NCBI RefSeq assembly: GCF_000613925.1
Contig: NZ_BAJX01000003.1
Span: 1-64,000 of the forward strand
Source: Prevotella histicola JCM 15637 = DNF00424
GTDB taxonomy: Bacteria > Bacteroidota > Bacteroidia > Bacteroidales > Bacteroidaceae
DNA length: 64,000 nt
Direction of reading: 5' to 3'
The notes beneath the pieces are model-generated. The model worked only from the letters and a program-made list of their open reading frames with translations. It did not search any database and had not been told where the DNA came from. A program made the position numbers and the translations under genes. Numbering within the stretch: position 1 is the stretch's first letter; the number at the start of each line of letters is the position of its first letter. Below are positions 8,883 to 18,115 of the stretch, piece after piece.

Positions 8883-9311
8883 TCACCATTCAACTTCGTC
8901 TTTATAACTGTCGAAAGTGGCTCCTTCTGCATAACCGTAGTCCCTAAACACACTGCTGATATATTCCTGTTCAGCGGGTGTTATGGCTTTTTCTCCGTTC
9001 CTGCGGGCGTAATATGAACCGTTACCGAAGTATGTTATAAGAGTGCTACGCATACTTGTGATGTCGCTGGCGAGTACCTTTTTGAATGTTTGTTTCATAC
9101 CGTATGCCATCTGTACAATGTGGTCTTGCTGGTAATAGGTACAGTTTTCTCCTTCGTTGACAGCTGGGTTTACGCATTCCACAACAGCGTCCTTGTTGAT
9201 TCCTGCGCATGCAACTAATTGGTGTAGACATGTTTTTGCTTTTCCGCATGTGGTGTTGTAGCATAGAAGATAATGTTCTGGTGCTTCTTGATAATGATTC
9301 TTGTTCTTCAT
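8883..9311 (-). CDS. Small Cys-rich protein, DUF6078-like
   Basis: 142 residues without signal peptide or membrane segment. The N-terminal half has six cysteines in the pattern CYNTTCGKAKTCLHQL, then later Cys in ACAG, VECVN and ENCTYY. It resembles the DUF6078 proteins of Bacteroidota, of unknown function; I recognise the pattern but cannot verify it here. A TACCTTTG box on the minus strand at 9383-9390 is a plausible promoter. The gene is probably monocistronic, with the TACAAG array immediately beyond its stop. Confidence 0.72.
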   Translation of the reverse strand: MKNKNHYQEAPEHYLLCYNTTCGKAKTCLHQLVACAGINKDAVVECVNPAVNEGENCTYYQQDHIVQMAYGMKQTFKKVLASDITSMRSTLITYFGNGSYYARRNGEKAITPAEQEYISSVFRDYGYAEGATFDSYKDEVEW

Positions 9312-9873
9312 TTTGTTTGTAGTTTCTGAAATTGTTAATTATCTCTTGTTCTATTTCTATAGTCTATTAGATGTTGTAAATGCAAAGGTAATAAATTCTG
9401 GTTGGTTGGCATGGTATGCCTGAAGATTATTTTTTATGTTTTACAGGTATCTGTTAAGGGGACTTAACGGGCGTCTTTTTGTAGTTGATAGGTGCAAAAT
9501 GATGTTAAAAAAGAGCGCAAATCGTCTACGATATAGATTATTATTTCTATCTTTGTAACGTCGAGATGAATTTGACACCCACATATGTGTAGTGTCATTT
9601 GATGATAAATAAAAACGTTAGGTAGATTGAGGCATGACACCGACTGTGGTGAAAGCTGCAAAAGGTGACATGCCTTTTCTAACAGCGATAGGCTGAAAGA
9701 GAGTGGAACAAGCGCTATCAGAGAAGTATAGGGGACTCTATTTTATTGATTTATTTAGGTAAATAGAATAAAAGAGGTTATATCCTTTCCGCCAGTTCGC
9801 AATGGTGAGTCTTGACAGATGTTCTTTTAGAGATAAATAAAAATCACATTATAAATATTAAAACAGAAAAGTT
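9312..9873. other. Intergenic region with putative structured leader
   Basis: Contains the minus-strand promoter of the small Cys-rich gene, three blocks at 9465, 9487 and 9509 that weakly resemble the 15-bp units of the 148-bp elements, a TATCTTTG box at 9548-9555 and about 310 nt of leader before the glutathione peroxidase gene. I see no credible protein-coding gene here. Confidence 0.6.
9560..9780 (+). ncRNA. Putative structured 5' leader or small RNA before glutathione peroxidase
   Basis: Downstream of the TATCTTTG box several helices can form. TGACAC (9573-9578) pairs with GTGTCA (9592-9597) around CACATATGTG. GTTAG (9617-9621) pairs with CTAAC (9679-9683), enclosing GGCATG (9631-9636) with CATGCC (9669-9674) and CACC/GGTG (9638-9651). 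GATAG (9687-9691) pairs with CTATC (9715-9719). I cannot match it to a known riboswitch or RNA family. Confidence 0.35.
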
Positions 9874-10422
9874 ATGGCAACAGTTTATGATTTCAAGTTG
9901 AAAGATAAGAAAGGTAATGAGGTAAGTCTTGATGCTTACAAGGGTAAAGTTCTCCTTATAGTAAACACAGCAACAGGCTGCGGTTTCACTCCACAGTATG
10001 AGGAATTGGAAGCTATGTACCATGAGTTGAAGGATAAAGGATTTGAGATTCTTGATGTTCCATGTGATCAGTTCGGTCATCAGGCTCCTGGTTCTGATGA
10101 AGAAATCCATGAGTTCTGTACCGCAAAGTTTGGTGTTGACTTCCCACAATTCAAGAAAAGTGAGGTAAATGGCGCTAATGAACTTCCTCTCTACACATGG
10201 TTGAAGAGTGAGAAAGGTTATGCTGGCGGTGCTTATGAGGAGAAGTTGGCTGCTATTATGGAGGATCTTTACAACAAGGCAAACCCAGAACCACGTAAAC
10301 AGAACGATATCCAGTGGAACTTTACTAAGTTCCTCGTAAACAAAAATGGTGAGGTTGTAGCTCGTTTTGAGCCAACAGTAGACCTCAAAGAGGTGAAGAA
10401 GGCTGTAGAAGCACAGCTCTAA
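9874..10422 (+). CDS. Thiol-type glutathione peroxidase family protein
   Basis: Reduces hydrogen peroxide or lipid hydroperoxides. The 182-residue product has the peroxidatic cysteine in NTATGCGFTPQY (Cys36), the conserved CDQFGHQAPG (Gln70 of the catalytic tetrad) and WNFTKFLV with the catalytic Trp and Asn. Cys82 in EFCTAKFG sits where thioredoxin-dependent members keep the resolving Cys, so thioredoxin is the likelier reductant. No signal peptide. It has a long, possibly structured leader and is followed by an inverted repeat CAAAGGAC/GTCCTTTG (10453-10496). Confidence 0.93.
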   Translation: MATVYDFKLKDKKGNEVSLDAYKGKVLLIVNTATGCGFTPQYEELEAMYHELKDKGFEILDVPCDQFGHQAPGSDEEIHEFCTAKFGVDFPQFKKSEVNGANELPLYTWLKSEKGYAGGAYEEKLAAIMEDLYNKANPEPRKQNDIQWNFTKFLVNKNGEVVARFEPTVDLKEVKKAVEAQL

Positions 10423-10521
10423 TCGGTATACTGAAACGAAAGTTAATCATAACAAAGGACGGTCGGATGGATAATATTCTGTCTGGTTGTCCTTTGTCCT
10501 TTGTGAACAATATAGCGTTAG

Positions 10522-10833
10522 ATGGCTGTAGATGTTGAGGCTTTCCGTAAGGAAGTATATAATGTTGTAGCATCTATTCCTTTCGGGAAGGTGTTAAGTT
10601 ATGGGCAGATAGCATGGCTTGTGGGATGCCCAAATCACTCCCGATTGGTGGGAAGGATGCTTCATGGAGCAGCAGAGTCAGAAGGACTGCCTTGTCATAG
10701 GGTCGTGAATAATGTAGGGAGGTTGGCACCTGGCTGGATAAAACAGCGCCATTTGTTGGAAGAAGAAGGTGTAACCTTTCGTCCAAATGGTTGTGTAGAT
10801 ATGAAGAAATGGCAATGGAAACTTGATGAATAA
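10522..10833 (+). CDS. MGMT-like DNA-binding domain protein
   Basis: 103-residue protein consisting only of the C-terminal DNA-binding/active-site domain of O6-alkylguanine-DNA alkyltransferases. The recognition helix region is KVLSYGQIAWLVG and the active site is LPCHRVVN, with Cys58 kept where alkyltransferase-like (ATL) proteins usually have Trp. It could therefore be a minimal alkyltransferase or an ATL-type damage sensor with a retained Cys. The N-terminal domain of full-length Ada/Ogt is absent. The terminator stem lies partly within its last codons. Confidence 0.85.
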   Translation: MAVDVEAFRKEVYNVVASIPFGKVLSYGQIAWLVGCPNHSRLVGRMLHGAAESEGLPCHRVVNNVGRLAPGWIKQRHLLEEEGVTFRPNGCVDMKKWQWKLDE

Positions 10834-10849
10834 GTCTCCATTGCCATTT
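10807..10849 (+). terminator. Terminator overlapping the end of the MGMT-like gene
   Basis: A 13-bp stem: AAATGGCAATGGA at 10807-10819 with its complement at 10837-10849, followed by T-rich sequence. The left arm is inside the last codons of the gene. Confidence 0.8.
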
Positions 10850-10915
10850 TTATAGTCTATTGCTCTGCCTTATGTGGTAATTCTCCTTCAAGAGTATGGC
10901 TTTTGGCAGATTTGT

Positions 10916-11851
10916 TTATCGTTTATAATCCTCTTTGTATTTATCTGTCTCAATATAAATATAGATGTTGTATGCTGGGAATAATGCCCGTACATCTCTT
11001 TCAATATCGTTAATGAGTTCAGCTGAATGTGCTTCATACTCACTTTTTACATCTATTTTCGCTGTGAGAAGGATATCTGTTGGGCTGAGATGAACAGTCT
11101 TTACATTGATAAGTCGGCTGATTTCTTTTCTATTAAATGATGTCTTGATTCGCACCAGGTCATTCTCAGTTACGCTTTCTCCTATAAGTAGACTATAGAA
11201 CTCACGTGCAAGGAAGAGAGCTGCAGTACAGAGGAGTACACCAATCAGCACACCAGACAATGCATCATAGAAAGGATTACCCGTGAAATGACTGAGAAGT
11301 GTTCCGCCAAGAGCTATCAACAAACCAATAACAGCGCAACTGTCTTCGGCAAAAATGATTAGAATCTCACTGTGCCGGCTCTCTCTTAGGAATCTATAAA
11401 GGGATAGTTTGTCCTTATTGAGTTCCTTGATTTCCTTGAAAGCAACACGTAGGCTGATGGTCTCAACTATCAGACCGAAGATTAAGATGCCCATGACAAG
11501 CCACGTATTCTCCACACTATGCTCTGGATGAAACAGCTTTTCCGTTGCTTCCATGATGCCTAAAGCACCACCAGCAAAGAACAACATCATGGCAACTACC
11601 ATGCTATAGAAGTATTTTGCACGTGCTTGACCAAACGGATGTTGGTCTGTTATCTTTGCTTCAGCCTGCTTGTTGCCAACAAGTAACAGTATCTCGTTAC
11701 CACAATCCACAATACTATGGATTGATTCGTTGAGCATTGCGGCTGAACCGGATACTGCAAAACCAACGAATTTAGATATTGCTACAAGCACATTTGCGCC
11801 CAAGGCAGCAATAACACTCATCATTCCACCTTTGTTGTTATCCTTTTCCAT
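10916..11851 (-). CDS. Cation diffusion facilitator family transporter
   Basis: Inner-membrane exporter of divalent metal (probably zinc, possibly iron or manganese) in exchange for protons. The 311-residue product has the CDF start SVIAALGANVLVAISKF, the TM2 region AMLNESIHSIVDCGNEIL with the metal-site Asp, the conserved HPFGQARAKYF, and the TM5 region IIFAEDSCAVIGLLIALGG resembling the SLC30A9-like branch. A cytoplasmic tail of about 80 residues follows. It is 10 bp downstream of a small coiled-coil gene and probably in one transcript with it. Confidence 0.9.
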   Translation of the reverse strand: MEKDNNKGGMMSVIAALGANVLVAISKFVGFAVSGSAAMLNESIHSIVDCGNEILLLVGNKQAEAKITDQHPFGQARAKYFYSMVVAMMLFFAGGALGIMEATEKLFHPEHSVENTWLVMGILIFGLIVETISLRVAFKEIKELNKDKLSLYRFLRESRHSEILIIFAEDSCAVIGLLIALGGTLLSHFTGNPFYDALSGVLIGVLLCTAALFLAREFYSLLIGESVTENDLVRIKTSFNRKEISRLINVKTVHLSPTDILLTAKIDVKSEYEAHSAELINDIERDVRALFPAYNIYIYIETDKYKEDYKR

Positions 11852-11861
11852 TTCCTGTAAG

Positions 11862-12131
11862 TTATCTTTTCGCAGCTTCTTTAGCTTCCTTTACCATCTT
11901 CAAACGCTCTTTATAGATAGGTCGCCATTTATCTATCATAGTCTGAAGATTCTTACTTTGTTGTTCCAGCTCGTGATATTCTTTAGTTTCAGTCTTGTCC
12001 TCTTGACTCATGATCAGCATACGTTGTAACATCAACTTCTGCTGTTCGTCAGCTTTTTCAAGCTGTGAACCCAACTTTTCAAGCTGTTCCATGAAAGCCA
12101 AAGCACGGTCAATATGATTCTCTTTCACCAT
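11862..12131 (-). CDS. Small coiled-coil protein
   Basis: 89 residues, almost all helical and charged, with heptad-like stretches (LEKLGSQLEKADEQQKLML and YHELEQQSKNLQTMI). No signal peptide, no Cys. I do not recognise a characterised family. It precedes the CDF transporter by 10 bp, so it may be a cytoplasmic partner or simply a co-transcribed gene. A minus-strand TAACTTTG box at 12167-12174 is a fitting promoter. Confidence 0.72.
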   Translation of the reverse strand: MVKENHIDRALAFMEQLEKLGSQLEKADEQQKLMLQRMLIMSQEDKTETKEYHELEQQSKNLQTMIDKWRPIYKERLKMVKEAKEAAKR

Positions 12132-12269
12132 CCTTATGATTGTCTTTGTATCTTAATTTGTGGTCACAAAGTTACGGAAAAAGTTCAGATAGGAAAAAGA
12201 ATACCCTTCTAATTCATACGGAAGAGCAGATTTTGTATTATCTTTGCATATCATAAATAATACTTTCAC

Positions 12270-13751
12270 ATGGAGAAGAAAAGACAGATTGATTGCTTCT
12301 TACCTTACGGAACAGCCTCAATGGTTGACAGCCTGATAGCTCAGTTGTCCAAAGAGAGGATGGTGAAGGACATATATGTGTTGGCGGCAGAGGGTATGTC
12401 GGTAGATACATTGCCCCAACGAACACAGCTTTTGCAGACAGATAGCTTATTGTCTTCTGCTACAATGCGTTTGATTACGGCACAGGCAACAGCTGATTAT
12501 GCCCTACTTTACCTGAAACAAAGTCCGCTTACATTGGGCTATCAAGCTATTGAACGTATGTTACAAGTGGCTGAAGCGACGGATGCAACACTGGTTTATG
12601 CTGATCATTATTCGGTAGAAGGCGGTAAGACTGTCAAGCATCCAGTAATCGATTATCAGTTAGGTAGTATCCGTGATGACTTTGATTTCGGATCAGTAGT
12701 ACTTCTTAATGTGAAAACTTTGAAGGATTTTGCAGCACAACAGGGCTCTGATGATTATCAATTTGCTGGTTGGTATGCACTCCGTCTCTTCCTTAGTAGA
12801 CAGGGAAAGGTCTTTCATCTGAATGAATTCCTGTACACTGAGGAGGAAAATGACCTACGTACGAGTGGTGAAAAGCAGTTTGATTATGTTAATCCTCGCA
12901 ACCGTGAGGTGCAAATAGAGATGGAACAGGCTTCTACAAAACACCTCTCCGCGCTGAATGCGTTGGTAGACACGAAGCTATACACATATCCTGACTTCTC
13001 TGAAGGACACTTCCCTGTAGAAGCATCAGTGGTTATTCCTGTCTTTAATCGTGAGAAGACGGTGCGTGATGCAGTCTTATCAGCGCTCTCACAAAGAACT
13101 GATTTCCCGTTTAATGTTATTGTTGTGGATAACCATTCAACGGATAAAACAACGGAAATACTTGATGCTTTGGCTTCAGATGATCGTTTGATACATCTCA
13201 TTCCAGAGCGTACAGACCTCGGAATAGGGGGCTGTTGGAATTATGCCATCAATGATTCACATTGCGGACGCTTTGCAGTTCAACTGGATAGCGATGATCT
13301 TTATTCATCGGAAAATACCCTGCAGACCATTATTAATGCCTTTCATGAGCAGCAAGCTGCGATGATTGTAGGTTCATATCGTATGTGTGACTTCGACTTG
13401 AATACGCTTCCTCCGGGGCTGATAAGCCATAGTGAATGGACGGAAGATAATGGTTGTAACAATGCTTTACGTATCAATGGACTCGGAGCACCACGTGCAT
13501 TCTTTACTCCTTTGGCTCGTAAACTACAGTTCCCTAATACAAGTTACGGAGAAGATTACGCCATGGGACTGGCTTTTAGTCGTCGTTTTCGTATCGGAAG
13601 AATCTATGATGAGCTTTATCTCTGTCGTCGTTGGGGTGGTAATAGTGATGCTGTGTTGAGCATAGAGAAGGTAAATGCCAATAATTTATATAAGGATCAA
13701 CTACGAACAATAGAGGTTCTGGCACGTCAAAGGGAGAATAGAAAGATATAA
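12270..13751 (+). CDS. GT2 family glycosyltransferase with duplicated GT-A-like halves
   Basis: 493-residue cytoplasmic protein. The C-terminal half is a canonical GT-A domain: [10 protein letters not shown] (253-262), [10 protein letters not shown] (285-294), and the metal-binding LDSDD (339-343). The first 240 residues look like a degenerate GT-A domain ([26 protein letters not shown]) without the DxD motif. It ends one base before the start of the HIT-SpoIID gene, so the two are tightly coupled. With the AmpG-like transporter downstream, a role in handling cell-wall or envelope sugars is likely but unproved. A TATCTTTG promoter box lies at 12239-12246. Confidence 0.87.
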   Translation: MEKKRQIDCFLPYGTASMVDSLIAQLSKERMVKDIYVLAAEGMSVDTLPQRTQLLQTDSLLSSATMRLITAQATADYALLYLKQSPLTLGYQAIERMLQVAEATDATLVYADHYSVEGGKTVKHPVIDYQLGSIRDDFDFGSVVLLNVKTLKDFAAQQGSDDYQFAGWYALRLFLSRQGKVFHLNEFLYTEEENDLRTSGEKQFDYVNPRNREVQIEMEQASTKHLSALNALVDTKLYTYPDFSEGHFPVEASVVIPVFNREKTVRDAVLSALSQRTDFPFNVIVVDNHSTDKTTEILDALASDDRLIHLIPERTDLGIGGCWNYAINDSHCGRFAVQLDSDDLYSSENTLQTIINAFHEQQAAMIVGSYRMCDFDLNTLPPGLISHSEWTEDNGCNNALRINGLGAPRAFFTPLARKLQFPNTSYGEDYAMGLAFSRRFRIGRIYDELYLCRRWGGNSDAVLSIEKVNANNLYKDQLRTIEVLARQRENRKI

Positions 13752-13752
13752 A

Positions 13753-16007
13753 ATGGGACTAACTGATTTCTTTAAAGAGCAACTACATCAGTGGGAAGGG
13801 GTGCAGATACGCTTCGAAGAGTTGCGGAATGTACGAACACGTGAGGTTGGTTCAATGCTTGCACAGTACAATCCTGCACGCATGGTGAGCACAGGTGCAA
13901 AGATAGATAAGGCTACATTGGCTCTGCGTCCATGCTTTCTTTGTGATAAAAATCGACCTCCTGAACAGATAATCCTGCCTTTTAATGAGGAATTTGATAT
14001 CCTTGTCAATCCTTTTCCCATCCTTCCTACACATTTTACCATACCTGCTCGCAAGCATCAACCACAGGCAATTGCTGCTAATTATCCGTTGTTGCATCAG
14101 CTATTGACGGTTTATCCCCACCTAATGGTGTTCTATAATGGACCTAAATGTGGTGCAAGTGCACCTGATCATTTGCATTTTCAAGCAGGGACAAGCGGAG
14201 TTCTTCCGCTACAACAGCATTGGCAACAACTCTATGAGACGTCAGAGACGCTGTTAAAAATCAATGATTACGAGCGAATAGTGCTGGTAAAGGATTATGT
14301 TTGTCCTGCTATTGCGATTATAAGTAAGTCTTTGGAACATGACGAGCAGATGTTTCGTTTGGTGTATGATGCCCTTCCAATAAAAGAAGGTGAGACAGAA
14401 CCAATGATGAACATTGTTGCTTGGCGAGCAAATGACACGTTTATATCAGTCGTTTTTCCCCGTTATAAGCATCGTCCTGACTGCTATTTCGCTGAAAAGG
14501 AGCAACAGTTCTTAGTAAGTCCAGGTAGTTTGGATATGGCAGGACTGATGATTCTTCCGCGAGAGGTGGACTTTGAGCGTATTACGCCTACTCTTGCAGA
14601 ACATATTATGCGAGAAGTTTCATTGTCAGATGAGGCTATGCGTGAAGTGATAAAGCATATTTGTCAGCATAATGTCAGCCCATGGAAGCAGGAGCCAACG
14701 GTTTCTGTCGGCATCGTTAGTGCTGAAAAGATCCATTTCAGATTGAACGGTTCCTATCTGATAGATGGTGAATTGATAACAGGAGAACAGACTGTTGAAT
14801 ACTCTAAGGGGGAGATTCTATGGCAAAGTGCGCATCTGAGGGAACTTGTTTTCACTCCTAAGGATCAAGAATCATCATTCTCTTTGGATGATGTTACCAT
14901 TGGTTTGAATTTCCATTGGGAGCGAAAAGAGGTGCAGACCTTCCTTGGAACACTGCATCTGATCGTTGATAACGGGAAGCTATATGCTATAAATGAGTTG
15001 CCAGTAGAAGACTATCTGACCAGTGTTATATCCAGTGAGATGAGTGCAACGTCATCTTTGGAGTTATTAAAAGCCCATGCAGTCATCTCTCGTAGTTGGC
15101 TTTTGGCACAGATTGAGAAGCGAAAGAGCCTCGGAAAGGGGACTGAACATCAAGAAGTGTCCACTGTTAGGACGGATAATGAGTTGGTTAGATGGTTCGA
15201 TCGAGAAGATCATACCTTGTTTGATGTGTGTGCTGATGATCATTGTCAGCGCTATCAAGGCATCACAAAGGCTACAAGCCCACACGTAAAGATGGCTATA
15301 GATGCTACACGTGGGCAGGTTTTATTCTCAGAAGGTAGTATTTGTGATGCTCGTTTTAGTAAGTGTTGTGGTGGGATTTCTGAGGAATTCCAATATTGTT
15401 GGGAGAACATTCGTAAGCCTTATCTCCTCTCTGTAGAGGATAAAGCACCATTGGGAAGTATACCAACGATGGACTTAACAGATGAAGAAGCAGCACGTGA
15501 ATGGATTCTTTCATCACCAGAAGCTTTTTGTAACACACATGATGAGGCTGTTCTTGGTCAGGTTTTGAATAATTATGATCAAGAAACGCAGGACTTTTAT
15601 CGTTGGACTGTAGAGTTCACACAGGCAGAACTATCTGCATTAATAGCCCAAAAGACAGGTATAGACTTTGGAGGAATAAAGAATTTTGTACCATTATCAC
15701 GTGGAAAGAGCGGAAGAATCTATCGTATGAGGATAGAAGGTACGAAGCGTTCTTATGTCATTGGCAAGGAATTAGAGATAAGAAGAGCATTGAGTGAGAG
15801 TCATTTATATAGCTCAGCCTTTGTTGTTGATAGTTATGATATAGTTAATGGCGTTCCTCAATACTTCCGTCTGACAGGCGCTGGATGGGGACATGGTGTT
15901 GGCTTGTGTCAGATTGGTGCTGCATGATGGGTGAGAAAGGGTATGATTACCAGCAAATACTCTATCATTACTATAAGAATGCAGAAGTAAGAAGGTTGTA
16001 TGAGTGA
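13753..16007 (+). pseudogene. DUF4922 (HIT/GalT-like) - SpoIID fusion, frameshifted near its 3' end
   Basis: The N-terminal part is DUF4922, a HIT/GalT-like fold, with CFLC (61-64) and the catalytic-type HLHFQ (140-144). The C-terminal part (about 390 onward) is a SpoIID/LytB domain: VEDYLTSVISSEMS and GAGWGHGVGLCQIGAA. SpoIID-type proteins cleave peptidoglycan glycan strands. No signal peptide is seen, so the action would be cytoplasmic, for instance on imported muropeptides. The main frame stops at 15925-15927 (724 residues), but the expected ending (MGEKGYDYQQILYHYYKNAE) continues in the -1 frame from an ATG at 15927 to a stop at 16005-16007. One base seems lost in GCATGATGG. Confidence 0.8.
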
Positions 16008-16067
16008 TTGTAAAGAGATAAATTAAAGTTGTAAGACATATTTTATTTTGAGTAACATAAGCGTAAT

Positions 16068-17399
16068 ATGCAAGAGAATCAGAAGATAATCAACGGAATA
16101 CCTATTGCTGGTCAATGGCAAGATTATTGGCGGTGGCTCCCTTCATTGTACATGACACGAGGGCTTCCTTATGTTATTCTGATGATGACATCAATGGTTT
16201 TCTTCAACCGGATGGGGATGTCTAACGGCGCAATCACGCTTACAACGTCATGGTTTTTCGTTCCTCTGATCTTCCGTCCATTGCTGGGAAGAATTGTTAT
16301 TGGGTATAAAAGCAAACGTTTTTGGATTCTGTTGACGGAGTTTATCATGGCTTTATGTCTTGCCGGTATAGCCCATACTGTGACATTCTCACATTGGTTT
16401 ACATGGTCTGTCACGTTTCTTATGATCATAGCAGTAAGTGCTTCTTTGCATGATGTAGCCATAGAACGGTTCTACAAGAAGGAGTCTAAGCGACGTTATC
16501 GTTCAGCTTTCTTCGATAGTCGTGCAGTCTTTTATCTGCTTTCTGCACTCGCAGGATTAGCCATACCTATTACTATTGCGGGAAATTTGGAGGTTATAAA
16601 CCGTACCGTACGCCCTTCCTGGGCTATGGTATTCTGGTCTTTGGCTGCCCTTATGTTTGGTTTGATGGTTCTCCAAACTGTTCTTCTTCCAAAGAAAGAA
16701 GTTGATGTTCGACTTCCGATATGGAGTGGTTTGACGCGTAAGTGGTGGAGTGACGTGAAGTCTTCTGTTGTTATTCAGCCTGGTTATGTGGCAAGTCTCT
16801 GTTTCCTTTTTTGTTTTTTGATACCTGAAGGGATGTTCTTCCGAGTGTCTCCTCTCTTTCTTATTGACCCAGGAAGTAATGGTGGAATAGCGCTTTCACC
16901 CCAAGAGCTGGGTCTTGTACAAGGAACTGTCGGTACGTTTGCCTTCATAGCAGGGTGTAGTATAGGGACAATGCTCATCAGAAGAGATGGGTTGAAACGT
17001 TGGTTATGGGTATTTGTAATGGGCATTACCTTGCCAAAAGCACTCTTTATATATCTTAGTTATTACTTTGTTTCTACGTTATCAATAATCAATATTTGTG
17101 TGATTATTGAGCAATTCGGCTGTGGTATGGGGTTGGCTGCCTATGTTATTTGGTTAGTTCATTGTACAAAGAACGAGCATCCTACCTTCACTTATTCCTT
17201 AGCTACAGCTATTACGAGCTTCTCCATGTTGATTTCTGGTTGGTTTATAGGGCTTCTTCAGGAGAATATTGGCTATCGTCACTTCTTTCTTCTTGTCTTT
17301 TTGTTGGGGATAGTTTGCTTTATCTCGGCTTATTTCATTCCTGTAACCGAAGAAACTGGGCGCCAAAGATTACAGCAGTATAAGCCAGATGCTGTCTGA
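16068..17399 (+). CDS. MFS transporter, AmpG/PAT-like
   Basis: 443-residue inner-membrane protein with about 12 hydrophobic segments. SLYMTRGLPYVILMM in the first segment and SASLHDVAIERFYKKE after the fourth resemble the AmpG/acetyl-CoA transporter (PAT) branch of the major facilitator superfamily, where a D-[IV]-A-[IV]-[DE] motif is conserved. AmpG imports anhydro-muropeptides for wall recycling; that substrate is inference. It follows the HIT-SpoIID gene by 60 bp in the same orientation, so it fits a recycling operon with it and the glycosyltransferase. Confidence 0.82.
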   Translation: MQENQKIINGIPIAGQWQDYWRWLPSLYMTRGLPYVILMMTSMVFFNRMGMSNGAITLTTSWFFVPLIFRPLLGRIVIGYKSKRFWILLTEFIMALCLAGIAHTVTFSHWFTWSVTFLMIIAVSASLHDVAIERFYKKESKRRYRSAFFDSRAVFYLLSALAGLAIPITIAGNLEVINRTVRPSWAMVFWSLAALMFGLMVLQTVLLPKKEVDVRLPIWSGLTRKWWSDVKSSVVIQPGYVASLCFLFCFLIPEGMFFRVSPLFLIDPGSNGGIALSPQELGLVQGTVGTFAFIAGCSIGTMLIRRDGLKRWLWVFVMGITLPKALFIYLSYYFVSTLSIINICVIIEQFGCGMGLAAYVIWLVHCTKNEHPTFTYSLATAITSFSMLISGWFIGLLQENIGYRHFFLLVFLLGIVCFISAYFIPVTEETGRQRLQQYKPDAV

Positions 17400-18115
17400 T
17401 AGATTATAGAGGGTTGTCCCTTACAGGCTTAAGAGCACTACAGAAATGCCAAGTCTGGAGGAGAAATTCTATGTGCTGGTTGAGGTGTTAGGTGCCAAAA
17501 GGGAGGTGGAAGGACAAGTTTTATAAGTGGTAAAGTAATCTTACAGTTTCAAAAGCACAAAGAATAGCAAATTAAGAAAAAACAATCTTTTTCATGCTTT
17601 GTAACATCTACATTATCAGATGGTTACAAACAGGTTTGTAAAAGACGCCCTTTTACTCATCAAAAGGGCGTCTTTTACTCATCAAAAGGGCATGTTTTAC
17701 CATGTAAAAGGGCGTCTTTTACAATGCTAAAGACGCCCTTTTAAAATTCAATTGGGAATTAGTTTTACAAATAGAGGCGGTTTTGAGTCTTTTGAAAGGT
17801 AAAAAGGTAAAAGAGTAAAATGGGTGAGAGGCAGAGGGGAAGGTTATGTTGAAGATGATAAAAGGGCTATGAAAAAGACGAAAGAGATGAGAGGAGAATG
17901 CGCGAAAGTTGCTGATGAATTTGTAATTGGTTCCTTGATAAGTCCTTATTTCTGAGTTAGTTGATGGCTGAGAGCTATACTAAATGGTAGGAATATAAAA
18001 GGATATCCTCTACATGTGATAAGCCGTTAACCTTTATAAAAAAGCATTTTATTTATTTGTTTCTAACGGAAAAAGTAGTACTTTCGCAGTTAGAAAGTTA
18101 TAAAAAATAGTAGAA
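17400..18115. other. Intergenic region holding a 148-bp element
   Basis: 716 bp between two plus-strand genes. Apart from the 148-bp element (17622-17769) and the promoter of the M48 gene (TTTG at 18056-18059 and TACTTTCG at 18079-18086, 19 bp apart) I see no gene or structure. Confidence 0.6.
17622..17769 (+). repeat. 148-bp five-palindrome element, copy 2
   Basis: The 18-bp left end starts GGTTACAAACAG. The 15-bp units start at 17640, 17662, 17684, 17706 and 17728 (exact 22-bp pitch), including AAAAGACGCCCTTTT and AAAAGGGCGTCTTTT. The 27-bp right end finishes GAATTAGTTTTACA. This is the best-conserved copy. Two of its four spacers are identical (ACTCATC). Confidence 0.94.

Noticed and set aside
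15919..15930. Canonical -1 slippery heptamer at the SpoIID break
   Set aside because: No X XXY YYZ heptamer nor downstream pseudoknot is visible at this site or at the ilvB and epimerase breaks, so programmed frameshifting is not claimed.
16444..16460. Systematic error motif TGCATGATG as cause of the breaks
   Set aside because: The same nine bases occur intact within the MFS gene near 16447 without frame damage, so the motif alone does not explain the shifts.
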